Origin: Ochromonas danica | Lineage: Eukaryota > Sar > Chrysophyceae > Chromulinales > Chromulinaceae | Length of the DNA: 37,290 nt | Assembly (NCBI GenBank): GCA_015146655.1 | Contig: VKHL01000205.1 | Coordinates: 6,286 to 43,575 of the forward strand | Direction of reading: 5' to 3' | Part shown: piece after piece, positions 9,926 to 21,585 of the stretch | Numbering within the stretch: the first letter of the stretch is position 1 | Layout of the letters: every line of letters starts with the position of its first letter | Made by a program: the position numbers and the translations under genes | The notes under the pieces: generated by a model | Database searches by the model: none | Seen by the model: the letters and a program-made list of their open reading frames with translations, nothing else | Told to the model about the DNA's origin: nothing

Positions 9926-11761
9926 CTACTGTACAAATGATGGACTGCGTAACTCTTCCACTGGTTGGACTTGAGAGGTTTTACCAGCTAAAGGTCCTAT
10001 CACCACACTACTAGCTGATGGTAGAGGAGCAATCTTGTTGTTATTACCAGCTAGACCAGCAGGTGTACTGTTGGTATGAGAACCCATTGACTGAAGTCCA
10101 CTACGTTGTTTACTACTTGCTTCATGTGTCTTTGCTCCCAATTTCAAAATACTAGCAGCAGAGCTGATCATATTCAAGATGCTACTCTTCTTGCCTCTAC
10201 GGTTACTTCTCTTCTTGTTTGCTATCAAGAGACAAGACATTCATTCCATTAGTAAGACAGCACTACAGGACATACTGTATACACTCACCATTTAGAATGT
10301 AAGCTTTGAAGAACTTGTCCTGTTCCTCTTTTGAGAAGAATTGAGTTTGACGGACGACGAAATAATAATAGACACTCAATACAAACAATAATGAGAAGAA
10401 GAACCCATTAGCAACTTTTCGCTGTGGATCATAAATCATGACAACAATAAACTCCGTCATAAAAGCAGCATATCCAAAGAAACAAATCCAGATTGGAATA
10501 CTGAGAAGACGACCCATGCCCGAAAAGCGAGTCTTAAAGGAGATGAATGACGTCAACACGCCGAAGTAAGAGACACAAGCAGACAAAATTGCAATGGGAA
10601 ATAACATGGACAATATATCCTCCTCGGGCATAAACTCTGCCACAAACATGCCATACTGAAACACGATGCAGGCGATCACACACACTATCGGCACTTCTTC
10701 TTGGCCTATCGTAGGCTTTAGCCAAGCAGGCAGCATACCAGACTGAGCCATAGCATGTGTGCTGTTGATGATAGAATACATCAATCCAATAGCAGAGCTG
10801 ACCAAAGGAGGCACAGTGAGCATCACAGCAGTACGAATAGAATACTTAAACTGCTGAATAAACCCAAACGTTAAGGTTACAGGGATACTTTTGAAGAGAG
10901 TCAGCATGCCATAGGGTAAGCTGAAATATACTATATTGTATACCCAAAAGGCAAATGCTGTTGCCAACAGCACACTGATTGGCAAGGCCCTGGATAAGAT
11001 CTTCGAAGGATTCTTGATCTTCTTACCCGTCACTGTGATACATTCGATACCAATAAAGAACCAAGAGGCATAATAAAGGTGGTTGGCCCAGCCTTTCCCA
11101 CCATCCACAAAGTGAGGATCCTCACGCTCTGATAGACGTACAGAGAACATATCGGGGTCTCGAATCATCATACCAATGAGATACATCAACACTATGATCA
11201 GTGAGAATACTGCCGTAATCTCCATGGCGATCCAGAAATGATTCGCTCGACCCAGAAACACAAGCGTCACCAATACATACACCATGCCTGCCCAAATCAA
11301 CTCCCAGGTGCTCAACGTGCCGTACGAAGCGCTAATACATTCCGTGATAGTATCCACACTCAACACCGTGAAGATGTGCATAGAGAGAAGCTCACAACAA
11401 CCGCAAATGAACCCGAAGTAAGGACCGATCGAGCATCGAGTGTAGCCATAGCAACCTCCAGCGAAGGCAGTAATGGATGTCATCTCTGACAAACACAAGA
11501 TCATGGCGATATAGCCGATGGCCAAAGCCATGATACAGAGTTGAAAGGACTGGTATCCAGCAGAGACACCATTGTTCCAGAGGATCACATCTCCTTTCAG
11601 GAAGATGGCACAAGCTGAGGTACACATTCAATATTGGCACAGGTGGCAGTTAAGTCACTGCGAGGAACTAAATAGTGTCTGATGGGTTAGTAGCACTTAC
11701 CAAAGAGAACCAATTCAATGGTGTAGGCATGATGCAGTTTTTGCTTGTTCTCTTCGGCCAT
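9926..11761 (-). CDS. APC-superfamily permease A (ethanolamine/amino-acid type)
   Basis: Exons 11701-11761, 10289-11614 and 9926-10221; both introns are phase 1 (11615-11700, 10222-10288). The protein is about 560 aa. The join ELVLFG/ACAIFLKGDVILWNNG restores the first transmembrane helix. A signature-like stretch, SEMTSITAFAGGCYGYTRCS followed by IGPYFGFICG, matches the helix 2-3 region of the amino acid-polyamine-organocation family, closest in my reading to ethanolamine permease-like members (compare the family's SGDxxxWNxG and AELxxAxPHAGGxY). About a dozen hydrophobic segments follow, then a basic C-terminal tail starting ANKKRSNRRGKK, probably cytosolic. It would sit in a membrane and move an amine or amino acid by secondary transport; the substrate cannot be read from sequence. 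A close paralogue lies next to it in the same orientation with the same intron positions and phases. The start ATG is the only one giving an in-frame first exon. Confidence 0.85.
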
Positions 11762-13053
11762 GATTGACTGAGATGGCGACTGTATGAAGATGATTAGAAT
11801 TTGTTGACTGATTGGACACTAAAGTAGGACGAAGTTGAGTAGAGCTGGAGATGGTGAAGCAAGACAAGGTAAAAGGATGTGGACTGGTCTGGGTTTAACA
11901 AGATTGAATCCCAAGCGATAGATAAGACGCTAGCGTACACTGCAATAATGCAATACCAATACAGTACACAGTAAGAGTACACAGTACAGCAGTGCAATGA
12001 TTGGCAATCTCTGCATACACAATCTCTACAGTGGATTTGTGATGGCAAAGGATGGCAAGCAAAGCGACGGCGAAGCGCAGAAGTGCAAAGCGGCAGTCTG
12101 GCCCCGTCAAGTTGAACTTGGGTTTCTAACAGGCACATAGCTTGTTTAAAGTAGGAATTTCAGGGTTCGTCCTTTTCGGTTTCATTATTATTCGCTTGCG
12201 CGGGGAGGCCATACAGCAAGCTAATCCAATTCTCGGAAGAGAAAGTCCCCTGAATCGCTTCAACAACCCATAAAAGAGGACTTGAAACCCCACCGCATCC
12301 TCCCTCTCCAGCAGGAAATGGCCACAGAACGGAATGTTGACCGGGTACGATTGTCATTGTTTATTTTACTATTATGTATCATTTTATATTATGTATCAAT
12401 GGTTTTACATGGGGAAAAATAACGCATCATAATAATTGTTGGTTAGTTGTTGGTCTTATTACAACATAATAGCATTCCTTTCTTCAATGCTGAAATCAAC
12501 ACAATTTAAATTGTTGCATAATTCTAACTACATCAAAAGCTATTGAAAAAAAGCATTTCAGATCAAAATTACTTTCCGCGCGGGATTGATACAAAAAATA
12601 ATTGATATGTGGTACTTTGTGCGCTACAGTAGATAGACGTAAACAGATGAAATAATAGTTCGACATTATCATTATCTTACTGTTGCTTTTTAATCACTAG
12701 CTACTAGACTACCAGGCAATAATATGAAAAGAACAATGACAGGTAGTCAAGTCGTTCTCACACATTGCAAACAACAACAAAAGAAAACAATCGACAACAT
12801 AGATGATCCGAGAGTTTGAAGGAAGATCAGTCAAATACTACAATCCTAATAATAAAGCAGATAAAAGATATCCTGCAATGACAGAATAAGCAATGACATA
12901 AGAAGCTGTAAAACACAGGCGGGAATGATTCACAGCTCAATAAGCATCACAGCAATAATCATAAGAATAATACATACTACAGTAGTACATAAAGACAGAA
13001 ATATAAAGATGAAGAGCAGGCGAACAATACTCCTACGAAATCCTGTGATCCAT
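11762..13053. other. Intergenic between tandem permeases, no gene seen
   Basis: 1.29 kb containing the presumed promoter of permease A and the 3' flank of permease B. A somewhat GC-richer patch lies at about 12040-12360. There is no supported coding region, tRNA or long repeat. Confidence 0.6.
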
Positions 13054-14817
13054 TTACTCAGTCATAGATGGGTTACGAAGGTTCACGGGCTGTACTTGAG
13101 AAAGTTTGGAAGGAGAGGATCTCACAATGTCTCCAGTAGAAGCAGGAGCGACTTTATTACGACTGTTAGAACCCAAGTCGCGATTGAAGATAACTAATCG
13201 AAATCCTTGGACAACATGCCACAAAGAAACAAGGCTGCCACTATTCTTGCTTTTCTTGTTGTTGCTTCTCTTCTTGTTTGCTGAAAAAATCAAGCAAAGA
13301 AAATAAGAACAACAAAATCAATAAAGCCAAACAAATTTAAACACTCACCATTCAAGACATAAGCTTTGAAGAACTTATCCTGTTCCTCTTTGGAGAAAAA
13401 TTGAGTTTGGCGCACAACCAGATAGTAGTAGACACTCAAGCCAAATAAAAATAAGAAGAAAACCATGCTCACTTCTTTACGCAGAGGATCATAAGCCAAC
13501 ACGACGATGAACTGTGTCAAAAAGGCTGCATATCCAAAAAAACAAATCCAGATTGGAATGGTCAGAAGACGACCCATGCCTGAAAAGCGAGTCTTAAAGG
13601 AGATGAACGATGACAACACGCCGAAGTAAGAGACACAAGCACAGAGAATTGCAATGGGAAACAAGCGCGAAATTATATCCTCCTCGGGCATAAACTCTGC
13701 CACAAACATGCCGTACTGGAACACGATGCAGGCGATCACACACACTATCGGCACTTCTTCTTGGCCTATCGTAGGCTTTAGCCAAGCAGGCAGCATACCA
13801 GACTGAGCCATGGCATGTGTGCTGTTGATGATAGAATACATCAATCCAATGGCAGAGCTTATTAAAGGAGGCGTGCAAAGCATAACGCCCGTCCGGACAG
13901 AGAACTTCATCACCTCAATAAAACCAAAAACAACTGTAACTGGAATGGACTTGAAGAACTCCAGCAAACCATAGGGTAAACTGAAATATACTATATTGTA
14001 TACCCAAAAGGCAAACGCTGTTGCCAACAGCACACTGATTGGCAAGGCCCTGGATAAGATCTTCGAAGGATTCTTGATCTTCTTACCCGTCACAGTGATG
14101 CATTCAATACCCATGAAGAACCAAGAAGCATAGTAGAGATGGGTAGCCCAGCCTTTCCCACCATCCACAAAGTGAGGATCCTCGCGCTCCGACAGACCAA
14201 TCGAGAAGATATCTTTCTGCTCAGTCATAACTCCGATCAGAAACATGAGGATAATAACCAAAGAGAACACTGCCGTAATCTCCATGGCGATCCAGAAATG
14301 ATTCGCTCGACCCAGAAACACAAGCGTCACCAATACATACACCATGCCTGCCCAAATCAACTCCCAGGTGCTCAACGTGCCGTACGAAGCGCTAATACAT
14401 TCCGTGATAGTATCCACACTCAACACCGTGAAGATGTGCATAGAGAGAAGCTCACAACAACCGCAAATGAACCCGAAGTAAGGACCGATCGAGCATCGAG
14501 TGTAGCCATAGCAACCTCCAGCGAAGGCAGTAATGGATGTCATCTCTGACAAACACAAGATCATGGCGATATAGCCGATGGCCAAAGCCATGATGCAGAG
14601 TTGAAAGGACTGGTATCCAGCAGAAAGACCATTATTCCAGAGGATCACATCTCCTTTCAGGAAGATGGCACAAGCTGAGGTACACATTCAATATTGGTAT
14701 GGGTAGGATTTAATTTAAGAGTAGAGGCATCTTACCAAAAAGGACAAGCTCAAAAGTGCGTGCCTTGTGAAGTTTTTTATTGTTTTCTTCTTGTTGCTCT
14801 GTTTCTTCCTTCGACAT
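13054..14817 (-). CDS. APC-superfamily permease B (paralogue of A)
   Basis: Exons 14736-14817, 13349-14674 and 13054-13280; introns 14675-14735 and 13281-13348 are both phase 1, at the same positions as in permease A. The protein is about 544 aa. The middle exon has exactly the same length (1326 bp) in both genes. The N-terminal tail (MSKEETEQQEENNKKLHKAR) and the C-terminal tail (ANKKRSNNKKSKNSG...) differ from A, while the transmembrane core is mostly the same. Some blocks are identical at DNA level and others clearly diverged (for example around GLLEFFKSIPVTVVFGFIEV). Function as for A: an amine or amino-acid transporter with unknown substrate. The two probably arose by tandem duplication followed by gene conversion. 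Confidence 0.85.
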
Positions 14818-15521
14818 TTTCTTGATCTTGAGTTTGTTTCTGCTTTGGTTGCTCTGCAGTCAGTGCTTAGGGATAGATTTTCAATAGAAACTTCTTTGAT
14901 CTGGACGACACACTACTTCTATTTCAATAAATTCTGGTCAATCCTGGAATTTCTTTCTTCTTTAGATTTGGACTCTCCGATATGTTCCAATCCCTATTCC
15001 GTTCTCTTTTTCTCTTTTGACTGTTCCAAGATATTGATGACGGAAGGAAGACGGAATGGAATGACAAAACGATCCGCTGTGCGAAGCCAGTAGTTCCATG
15101 GAAAATGGCGTTGAAAACCGCGTGGATTCCAAGTTAGACTGGGCAGTTAGGCCCGGCAAGTCACCCCTGTAACATTTTTTTCGTTTTCGTTGGGAAAAAG
15201 TCTGTTGTTTGGCAGCATAAACGGTCTTTTCGGGATGGTCATCAGCAGACTCCGAAAACCAAAAACGAAAATTTTGTACCAGCTCTGAGTGGGGCGAGTT
15301 TGCCGTGTACAGCACAGCAGCTGCAGAGAGATTCGGGATGGCAAAATCGGATGTTTCTCAATCAATGAAAATCAGCTTTTAAAGTTATGTTTATCACTGT
15401 AAAAACTCACTCTTCTTTCTGCTGCGCCACAACCAAGAAGATTCAAAACAATAGTGTGGAGAAGATTAGAGATCAGATCCAAGATCGTCAGCAGTACATG
15501 ATAGCATAAGAAAGATTCAAG
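14818..15521. promoter_or_regulatory. Divergent promoter region, permease B / PRPP synthetase
   Basis: 704 bp between two divergently oriented start codons. It contains a GC-richer patch at about 15050-15330. No open frame with family resemblance and no clear TATA box were found. Confidence 0.4.
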
Positions 15522-16657
15522 ATGTCCTCTTTCACAATATCAAACAACAATCAGAAAGAGATAGAAAGAATGAGCTTTAGTGAGTTAGCTGCAGAGACTC
15601 GACGAAGACGTCGTCGATTTGTTTGTCTATCTGCAGATGTCTATAACTTCATGCCCATGGAATTACAAGCTTTAGATGGTGATCATTTCAAGTACTTTCC
15701 TATCCAATGGGAGAAGTATGCTGATGGCACAGATAATATCACAATATCAGGATTTAGTCCGAAGAATGAGATTGCTGGAGAACATATTCTCTTTTTTGCA
15801 TCTTTTCATAATAATGATGTCACACTCTCCCAAATTAGTGTCTTAATTGTTCTCTTACAATCTTTTATTGAATCACTTACAATTGTTCTTCCTTTCTATC
15901 CTGTTGGTACTAATGAACGTGTTGAAGTGGAAGGTAAAGTGGCAACAGCGAATACCTATGCAACATTATTATCCAATCTACCTTCTATTGGTAGACATAT
16001 TCGTATTATGATCTATGATATTCATGCTTTACAAAATCGGTTTTACTTCCATGGAAGTGTATGTCCAAGTTTACATACATCTGTACCATTATTATTTCGT
16101 AAGATGACTACGATGGGAGTACAATGTGCTTGCTTCCCTGATGAAGGAGCTGCCAAACGGTTTGGTAAAATCTTTCGTGAAGCTGGATGGGAAGTTGTTG
16201 TTTGTGGTAAGATTCGTGATGGTGATATTCGTCGTGTTTCAGTACAAGATGGAGATCCAAAAGGTAATAGAACTATTATGTAAGGTACTGTGTAGTGTAC
16301 TGACAACTATTTGTTGTTGTTGTTGTTGTTGTTGTTGTGGTTATGGTTGTTGTCACAGGCAAAGAGGTGGTTATTGTGGATGATCTCGTACAAACTGGAG
16401 GAACACTCTATGAATGTGCAATGGCATTGAAAGCAAAAGGAGCATCTCAAGTCTATGCCTTTACAGCTCATGCTGTCTTCCCCAATGAGTCCTGGAAAGC
16501 ATTTTCACGTCAACTTGGAGGCAATAAAGCAGTCTTTGAGAGATTCTTTGTCACCAATAGCATGCCAATCGTCACTAATGCTTTGCCGAAAGATGATGTT
16601 TTTGAAGTGTTGGATTTATTACCACAAGTGTTAGAGGATCTTGATAACTTCTATTAA
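15522..16657 (+). CDS. Ribose-phosphate pyrophosphokinase, class II-like
   Basis: Two exons, 15522-16263 and 16359-16657, with a phase 1 intron carrying a (TTG)n run. The product is 346 aa. It would make PRPP from ribose 5-phosphate and ATP for nucleotide, His and Trp synthesis. The join DGDPKG/KEVVIVDDL restores the PRPP-binding loop VVIVDDLVQTGGTL (residues about 251-264). Other family segments are LPFYPVGTNERVEVEGKVAT (the catalytic flexible-loop region, here lacking the KR seen in class I) and the strand around IMIYDIHALQNRFYF. The sequence resembles plant class II PRPP synthetases (phosphate-independent type) more than class I, including EAGWEVVVCGKIRDGDIRRV. There is no obvious targeting peptide, so it is probably cytosolic. 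Confidence 0.88.
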
Positions 16658-17049
16658 CTCATGTCATGATCATTGTAACCTATTGCAAGGACGTTTATTA
16701 CCCTTTCATTGTTGTGTTTTTGATATGACCATATTAATGATTGTTGCAGTTCTTGTTTAGTTGATCATCTGGAGCTACAGCATTAGTGGTTGTAGATCTT
16801 GTCGACATTGTTGCTCTCTCTTGAGCCTCGCATAGCGTTCAACATTTGGCCTCGTCAATAACCATACATTTCTACTTGAACATAATGATTTAACACAAAA
16901 CACATCATACCACAGCCTCTATTGAGATTTTGATAGAATCTACTAATCAGGTATCAACCTGGGCTTGTATGGCATTAACAGAAAGGCAGTACTGCACTAT
17001 ATTAAAAACATGCAAAATGCACGATGACAACTATTCTTACACAACTAGA
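16658..17049. other. Convergent intergenic, no gene seen
   Basis: 392 bp between two convergent genes, presumably both 3' UTRs. I see no RNA gene or repeat. Confidence 0.5.
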
Positions 17050-20000
17050 TCAAAGTTCCAACTCATTTAATTGAAGTGTTGCTTTGGGCAGACGTTTCTT
17101 CCATCTCGGACTGGGTCGAGTGACATTTTCTTCTTCAGTCACCTCACGCTTTGCTTCACGAGGAGGACTTCTATAGATTTGTTGTTCTACCTGCTCAACG
17201 ACGACAGGCTTAGTGAGAAGAGAGGCAGAGGAACGAGGTGGTGGAGGAGGTGGCGGCGGCGGGGGTGGGGCTTGTCGAGAGGAAATACGAGGAGGAGGGG
17301 GCGGAGGCTTCCAACCATGAGGAGGTTTGTTCGGATAACTATCATTGGGACTATTCTCACTACTATGAGCAACACCAGCATCATCACCACTAGCATAACC
17401 AGGAGGACTGCCAATGACATGAATCTCCTCATGACCAAAATCCTCACTATCCTCATGCTCATCACCATCATCGTCGAGATGGTCATATTTCCTTTGCTCT
17501 TGTTGTTTAACATCATATTCATCAAAAGAATAAGAATGAGAATGATCATCAAATGACCGACTTTTACAATCTTCAAATCGATCATCATCATCTTCATCAT
17601 CACTATCATGCTCATAGGCATGAAGTCTCGATCTTAAAGCATGAATGTCATCATCATAGTCATCACTGTGATAACCATTACCAAACAAACCATGCTGTTG
17701 CTTGTCATGAATATGAAAAGATGAAGATCTTTCCTCTTCTTCCACTTCACCAAGATCACTTTCTTCTAATTCAGGAAGATCACAATCTTCAAGTTCTTGA
17801 GCAATAGGAGTACGACGTCCAGGTGAAGGAGCAGCTGATTCACCAAGTGGCACGGACTTGTTGGCTTTGTTGGGTGGAGCATTGGATGAAGGAGGTGGGG
17901 CAGTGGACTGTGCAGATGAAGGAGCTTGTTTAGCAGATAAAGCTGCCAATCTTTGCCTTCTTAAATTTAATAGTTGACTTGGTGCACGCTCTGATCCACT
18001 CTCATTGTCATGATCTTTCATAGGAGGCTTGGCTTCTATTGATGACGGATTTCTTGGATTCATTGATCTACCATAATTTAAAAGAATAGCATCGTCATCC
18101 TCCTCCTCATGATCATGATGCTGTAATTCCTGTTTCTTGCTTAGCATCCCTGGAGAGGTTGATCGACTTTTCAGTGTTGGTGTCCGATTATTGGTCGAAC
18201 TACTGTTAGTATCACCATTTCCACGGGAATCAACTTTGGCAACTTGATCTGATTGCTTTTGTTTGGCTTGTCGCTTAGCTTGTTGTTTCTGACTGAAATC
18301 ACTGAGCATAGCAGATAAGCCATCCAGCTGTTTTGCCATATCATTGATAAAATTCCGTTTGACTTGACTGCTTTCCATGGCTGCTTCTTTCGAAACAATA
18401 GAACTTATATGCCGTAACGGGGGCTTTTCTCGATTATTAGCAGGTTCTTTGATATCATCATTTCCTTTGTTTCGCTCAGATTCTTGCTCACCTCGGTCAC
18501 GATTACCCAGTCGTCTACTAGGTCTTCTAGCGACATGTGGATCAGCATGATCGTCTTGTGCCATCATACGAACAGGATGATTGGCGCCACTATGCCGAGG
18601 ACTAGGAGCGGAAATAGCTCTACTACGAGCAGAACTTTCCTTTTTCTCAGGTGAAGAGACCACATGCTCTTTCACTTGTGGATTATCTCCTCTTGGACTA
18701 ATCTCATCAAATGCAAACTTGTCTAGATTTATCTTTTCAATACTTTCAGCAATTTCTTGCATAAATTGTGAAGCATAATGAAGCTTGTTCACAGGTGCTC
18801 GAATATCTGGGGTATCACTATCATGATCAGCTCCATCATCAGTGGAGGGATATGGCTTAGAAGACTGCTTAGCACTCGAAGAAGAAGGTGTAGGCTTCTT
18901 CAATTTTCTCAAACGAGATGATGAAGAGGCTGCCTCAATATTTGTGACGTGATCAGGGGCGGAAGCACGACGAGAACGAGAAGAAGATCGTATCGACTTA
19001 GAAGATTGTTGGTTGTTGATAATTTCCCCATCTTCTATCACCTCGTCAGCACCGTTATATGGTCGCCGACTTTCAGGTATTGCGGAAGTCGGTGGGGCAG
19101 CAGGAGAATGAGCAGCAATAGCAGCAGCAGGAAGGACAGCACCAGTTGACTTTCGCCGACTTGTTTCAACTCCACCAGATGCTCGAAAATGAGCAAGCTG
19201 CTCTTCAATGTAATCCTTTTCTGGCACATGTAAATAAGCATGAAGTCGAATACTTCCACTGACACGATCAGTTGGTTTGAGCTTTTCCAGTTGAAAAGTG
19301 CCTTTAATCTCCAACTCATTCATCTTCTTAACCAAAGGCATGAAGGATGTCATCAAGATTTTCACTTGACCCATAAATATATCTTCATTAAATCGTTCTC
19401 CATCAACCACATCAACCAACAATAAGCCATTACACCATGAATCTAACAAGCATTTACAGACTTTTTCATAGTCTTCTTGGGATAATGGGTTGTTGGATTG
19501 AATTGATTTCGTATTTAGAGCTTTGAAAGCAGTCTTAAAGAAAGGCAGTGGAATAGATACGGAGCAGTCCCATTGAGGATGCAAAGTAATAACTTCGAAA
19601 TCTCGAGCAACATGAAAGACTCTTTTCATTGTAGAATTCCCACCACCAGCAAGAGACATAGGTGAAGAGCGCTGTGAAGTGGGACCACCAGCATGAGGGA
19701 GAAAAAGAGTGATTTTAAGGCAAGGTTTACGATCTGGCTCGATATTGGCATCTTTCATATTGGCCCCCTAAAACAATTCAAGCAATTAGATCCATATTAA
19801 CAAATACAGTTTAGAAAACAGCAAGTTACCTTTCGAGCAGGCATCAAACGATCACCACTTAGAATGTCAAGTTGTATATGTCCGCCTTCTTGTGAACGTT
19901 TTTTCTGGGATGATGGAGCTGTGGAAGCTCTTTTCTGAGCAACTGCCTTCCCAGTAGAGTTTCCTCCAAGTGAGGGATCCGCTGTAGCAGGCCGAGCAGA

Positions 20001-21266
20001 GAAGCGAGATTGATGAGTGGAGATTGAGGAGCTTCCTACACCCATAAGACCACGATCAGCGGCAGAGGCTGTGATAGGACGATCATCCTGTCCATTTGAA
20101 GCCTTAGCCAGAGTCGGTAAAGGACGATCATCTTCATAAAAAGAAGAGGAATCATTAACAATCTTGCTATCCATGACTTCTTTCAATGAACGCGGCATAG
20201 CTCGTCCAGCCGCGGGGACGTGTTCACTGTTGCCCACCAATTCAATATTGGTATCGTCAATTAAACGAGAGTTATTGTGACTCACGAATAACTTCACAGG
20301 AACCTTCGCTTGAGACTGCTTTTGTTGATTCATAATATGACCTTGCGAGGCTTGTTGCATGCTTGATTTAACATGAGGAGGTGTTTCCTGAATGATCTGA
20401 CTCGGACGAGGAGGAGATGAGAAATTGCTATTGGCAACAACAGGTGTCTTTTCCTTGGTTTTCAGATGAGAAAGAAGATCCAACTTCCAATACCCAGGGA
20501 TAGGAAAAGGACTCCAAGCACAGTTCCGGAAAAACTCTTGAAGTAACTTTTCTCTTTCAGCCAGCAACTGCCGAACTAATGATTGTGCTAAGGAATGATC
20601 AACACCAGTCAACACTTGATCAGCAGGAATAGATTGAGCTTTACGACTACGAATCCAGTCTTCAATAGCATCTTCAGGTCTACGAGATGGTTGATTGGAT
20701 GGTGAAGATTTGTTGGATACGAGTAGGTCATAAAGAACCATTTTGACATCACGATGCTCCGCACAGATTTGCTTGACCTTTGAAAATTGCATGATTTTAC
20801 GTACTCTCCATCCAAGTAATAAAGAAAACAATTTTCCTCTTGTAGTATTAGAAATGGATATGAACGAAAAAGATGGTTTCTTTTGATTCTTTGAATTATT
20901 CGTTTTCATTCTTTTCCACCACGAACATAGTCGATCATAAGCTTGTCTTTCTTCCAAATGGTCAAATGTCTTATCTAATTGACTTTCAGGAGGAATAATA
21001 TCCATTAACTTGGTTATGGATGACGACTTATCAGAACCTTGATTGTTGTTGTTGGTGGCATTGGTTGTGACATAAGACAGAACAGAGTCTTCTAAGATGG
21101 AATTACTACTTTCTTCTAAAGCAAATCGTTTTAATCGATCAGCATTTAATACAACAGCAGTATTCTTTTGAATACGTCTTCGTGAAGAACCTAATGGTCG
21201 TCTAGAATTCTCACCAGATTGGCTTTCTTCTTCCATGAGATAGGAAGATTCCATCATATCTGACAT
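17050..21266 (-). CDS. Large C2-domain protein with disordered tail
   Basis: Two exons, 19830-21266 and 17050-19767, with a 62-bp phase 0 intron; about 1384 aa. The intron interrupts a C2-type beta sandwich: IQLDILSGDRLMPARK/GANMKDANIEPDRKPC then LKITLFLPHAGG, followed by DFEVITLHPQWDCSVSIPLP and LLVDVVDGERFNEDIFMGQV, then a segment ending SGSIRLHAYLHVP. C2 domains often bind phospholipid or protein partners. Some acidic residues typical of calcium sites are present (NEDIFMG), but a full site cannot be confirmed. Before it is an N-terminal region with a Trp-rich helix (LCSWWKRMK) and no family I recognise. After it come long Ser-, Asp/Glu- and Lys-rich stretches, coiled-coil-like MAKQLDGLSAMLSDFSQKQ, and a run of 11 Pro near the C-terminus that could bind profilin or SH3-like partners. 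The start is the ATG at 21266; upstream in-frame sequence lacks an ATG. Function unknown. Confidence 0.75.
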
Positions 21267-21585
21267 CTTCAAAAAGAGATGGTAATGACTCACGTCTTAT
21301 CAACAAAAAAAATTAGTAAAACAAGGTAGGATTGTTTTATCCTCTTTTGAATGATAAAGAATGTTGAAAATCAATCAATCGTGTGTTGTTGAGAATTAAA
21401 AATTGGATGAGTCCCGAGGTCTGCCCACTAACGACAACATCCACTTTTCTTTAGAGTAAACTATGACTTTGAAATGCTGTTTATAGGGTTTGTTCATCTG
21501 TGTCGTCTAGAGTTTGTTGACAAGAAAAACAATCAAATAGTTGTGGAAGGTAGTTAATTAACTAATAGAAGGGAGGAAGAAGAAG
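21267..21585. promoter_or_regulatory. Shared promoter region, C2 protein / PPIL4-like gene
   Basis: 319 bp between divergent start codons. It is AT-rich, with a short purine stretch (GGGAGGAAGAAGAAG) just before the plus-strand ATG. No clear TATA box was found. Both promoters must fit here. Confidence 0.4.

Noticed and set aside
17071-17807. Overlapping plus-strand ORFs rich in Arg/Ile/His
   Set aside because: Antisense shadows of the acidic GAT/GAA-rich tail of the C2 protein; no family resemblance.
21267-21293. N-terminal extension MSHYHLFLK of the C2 protein
   Set aside because: The first codon is GTG. The first ATG is at 21266, so the extension was not included. A 29-bp GTGAGT...AAG stretch just before it is too short to be an intron like the others here.
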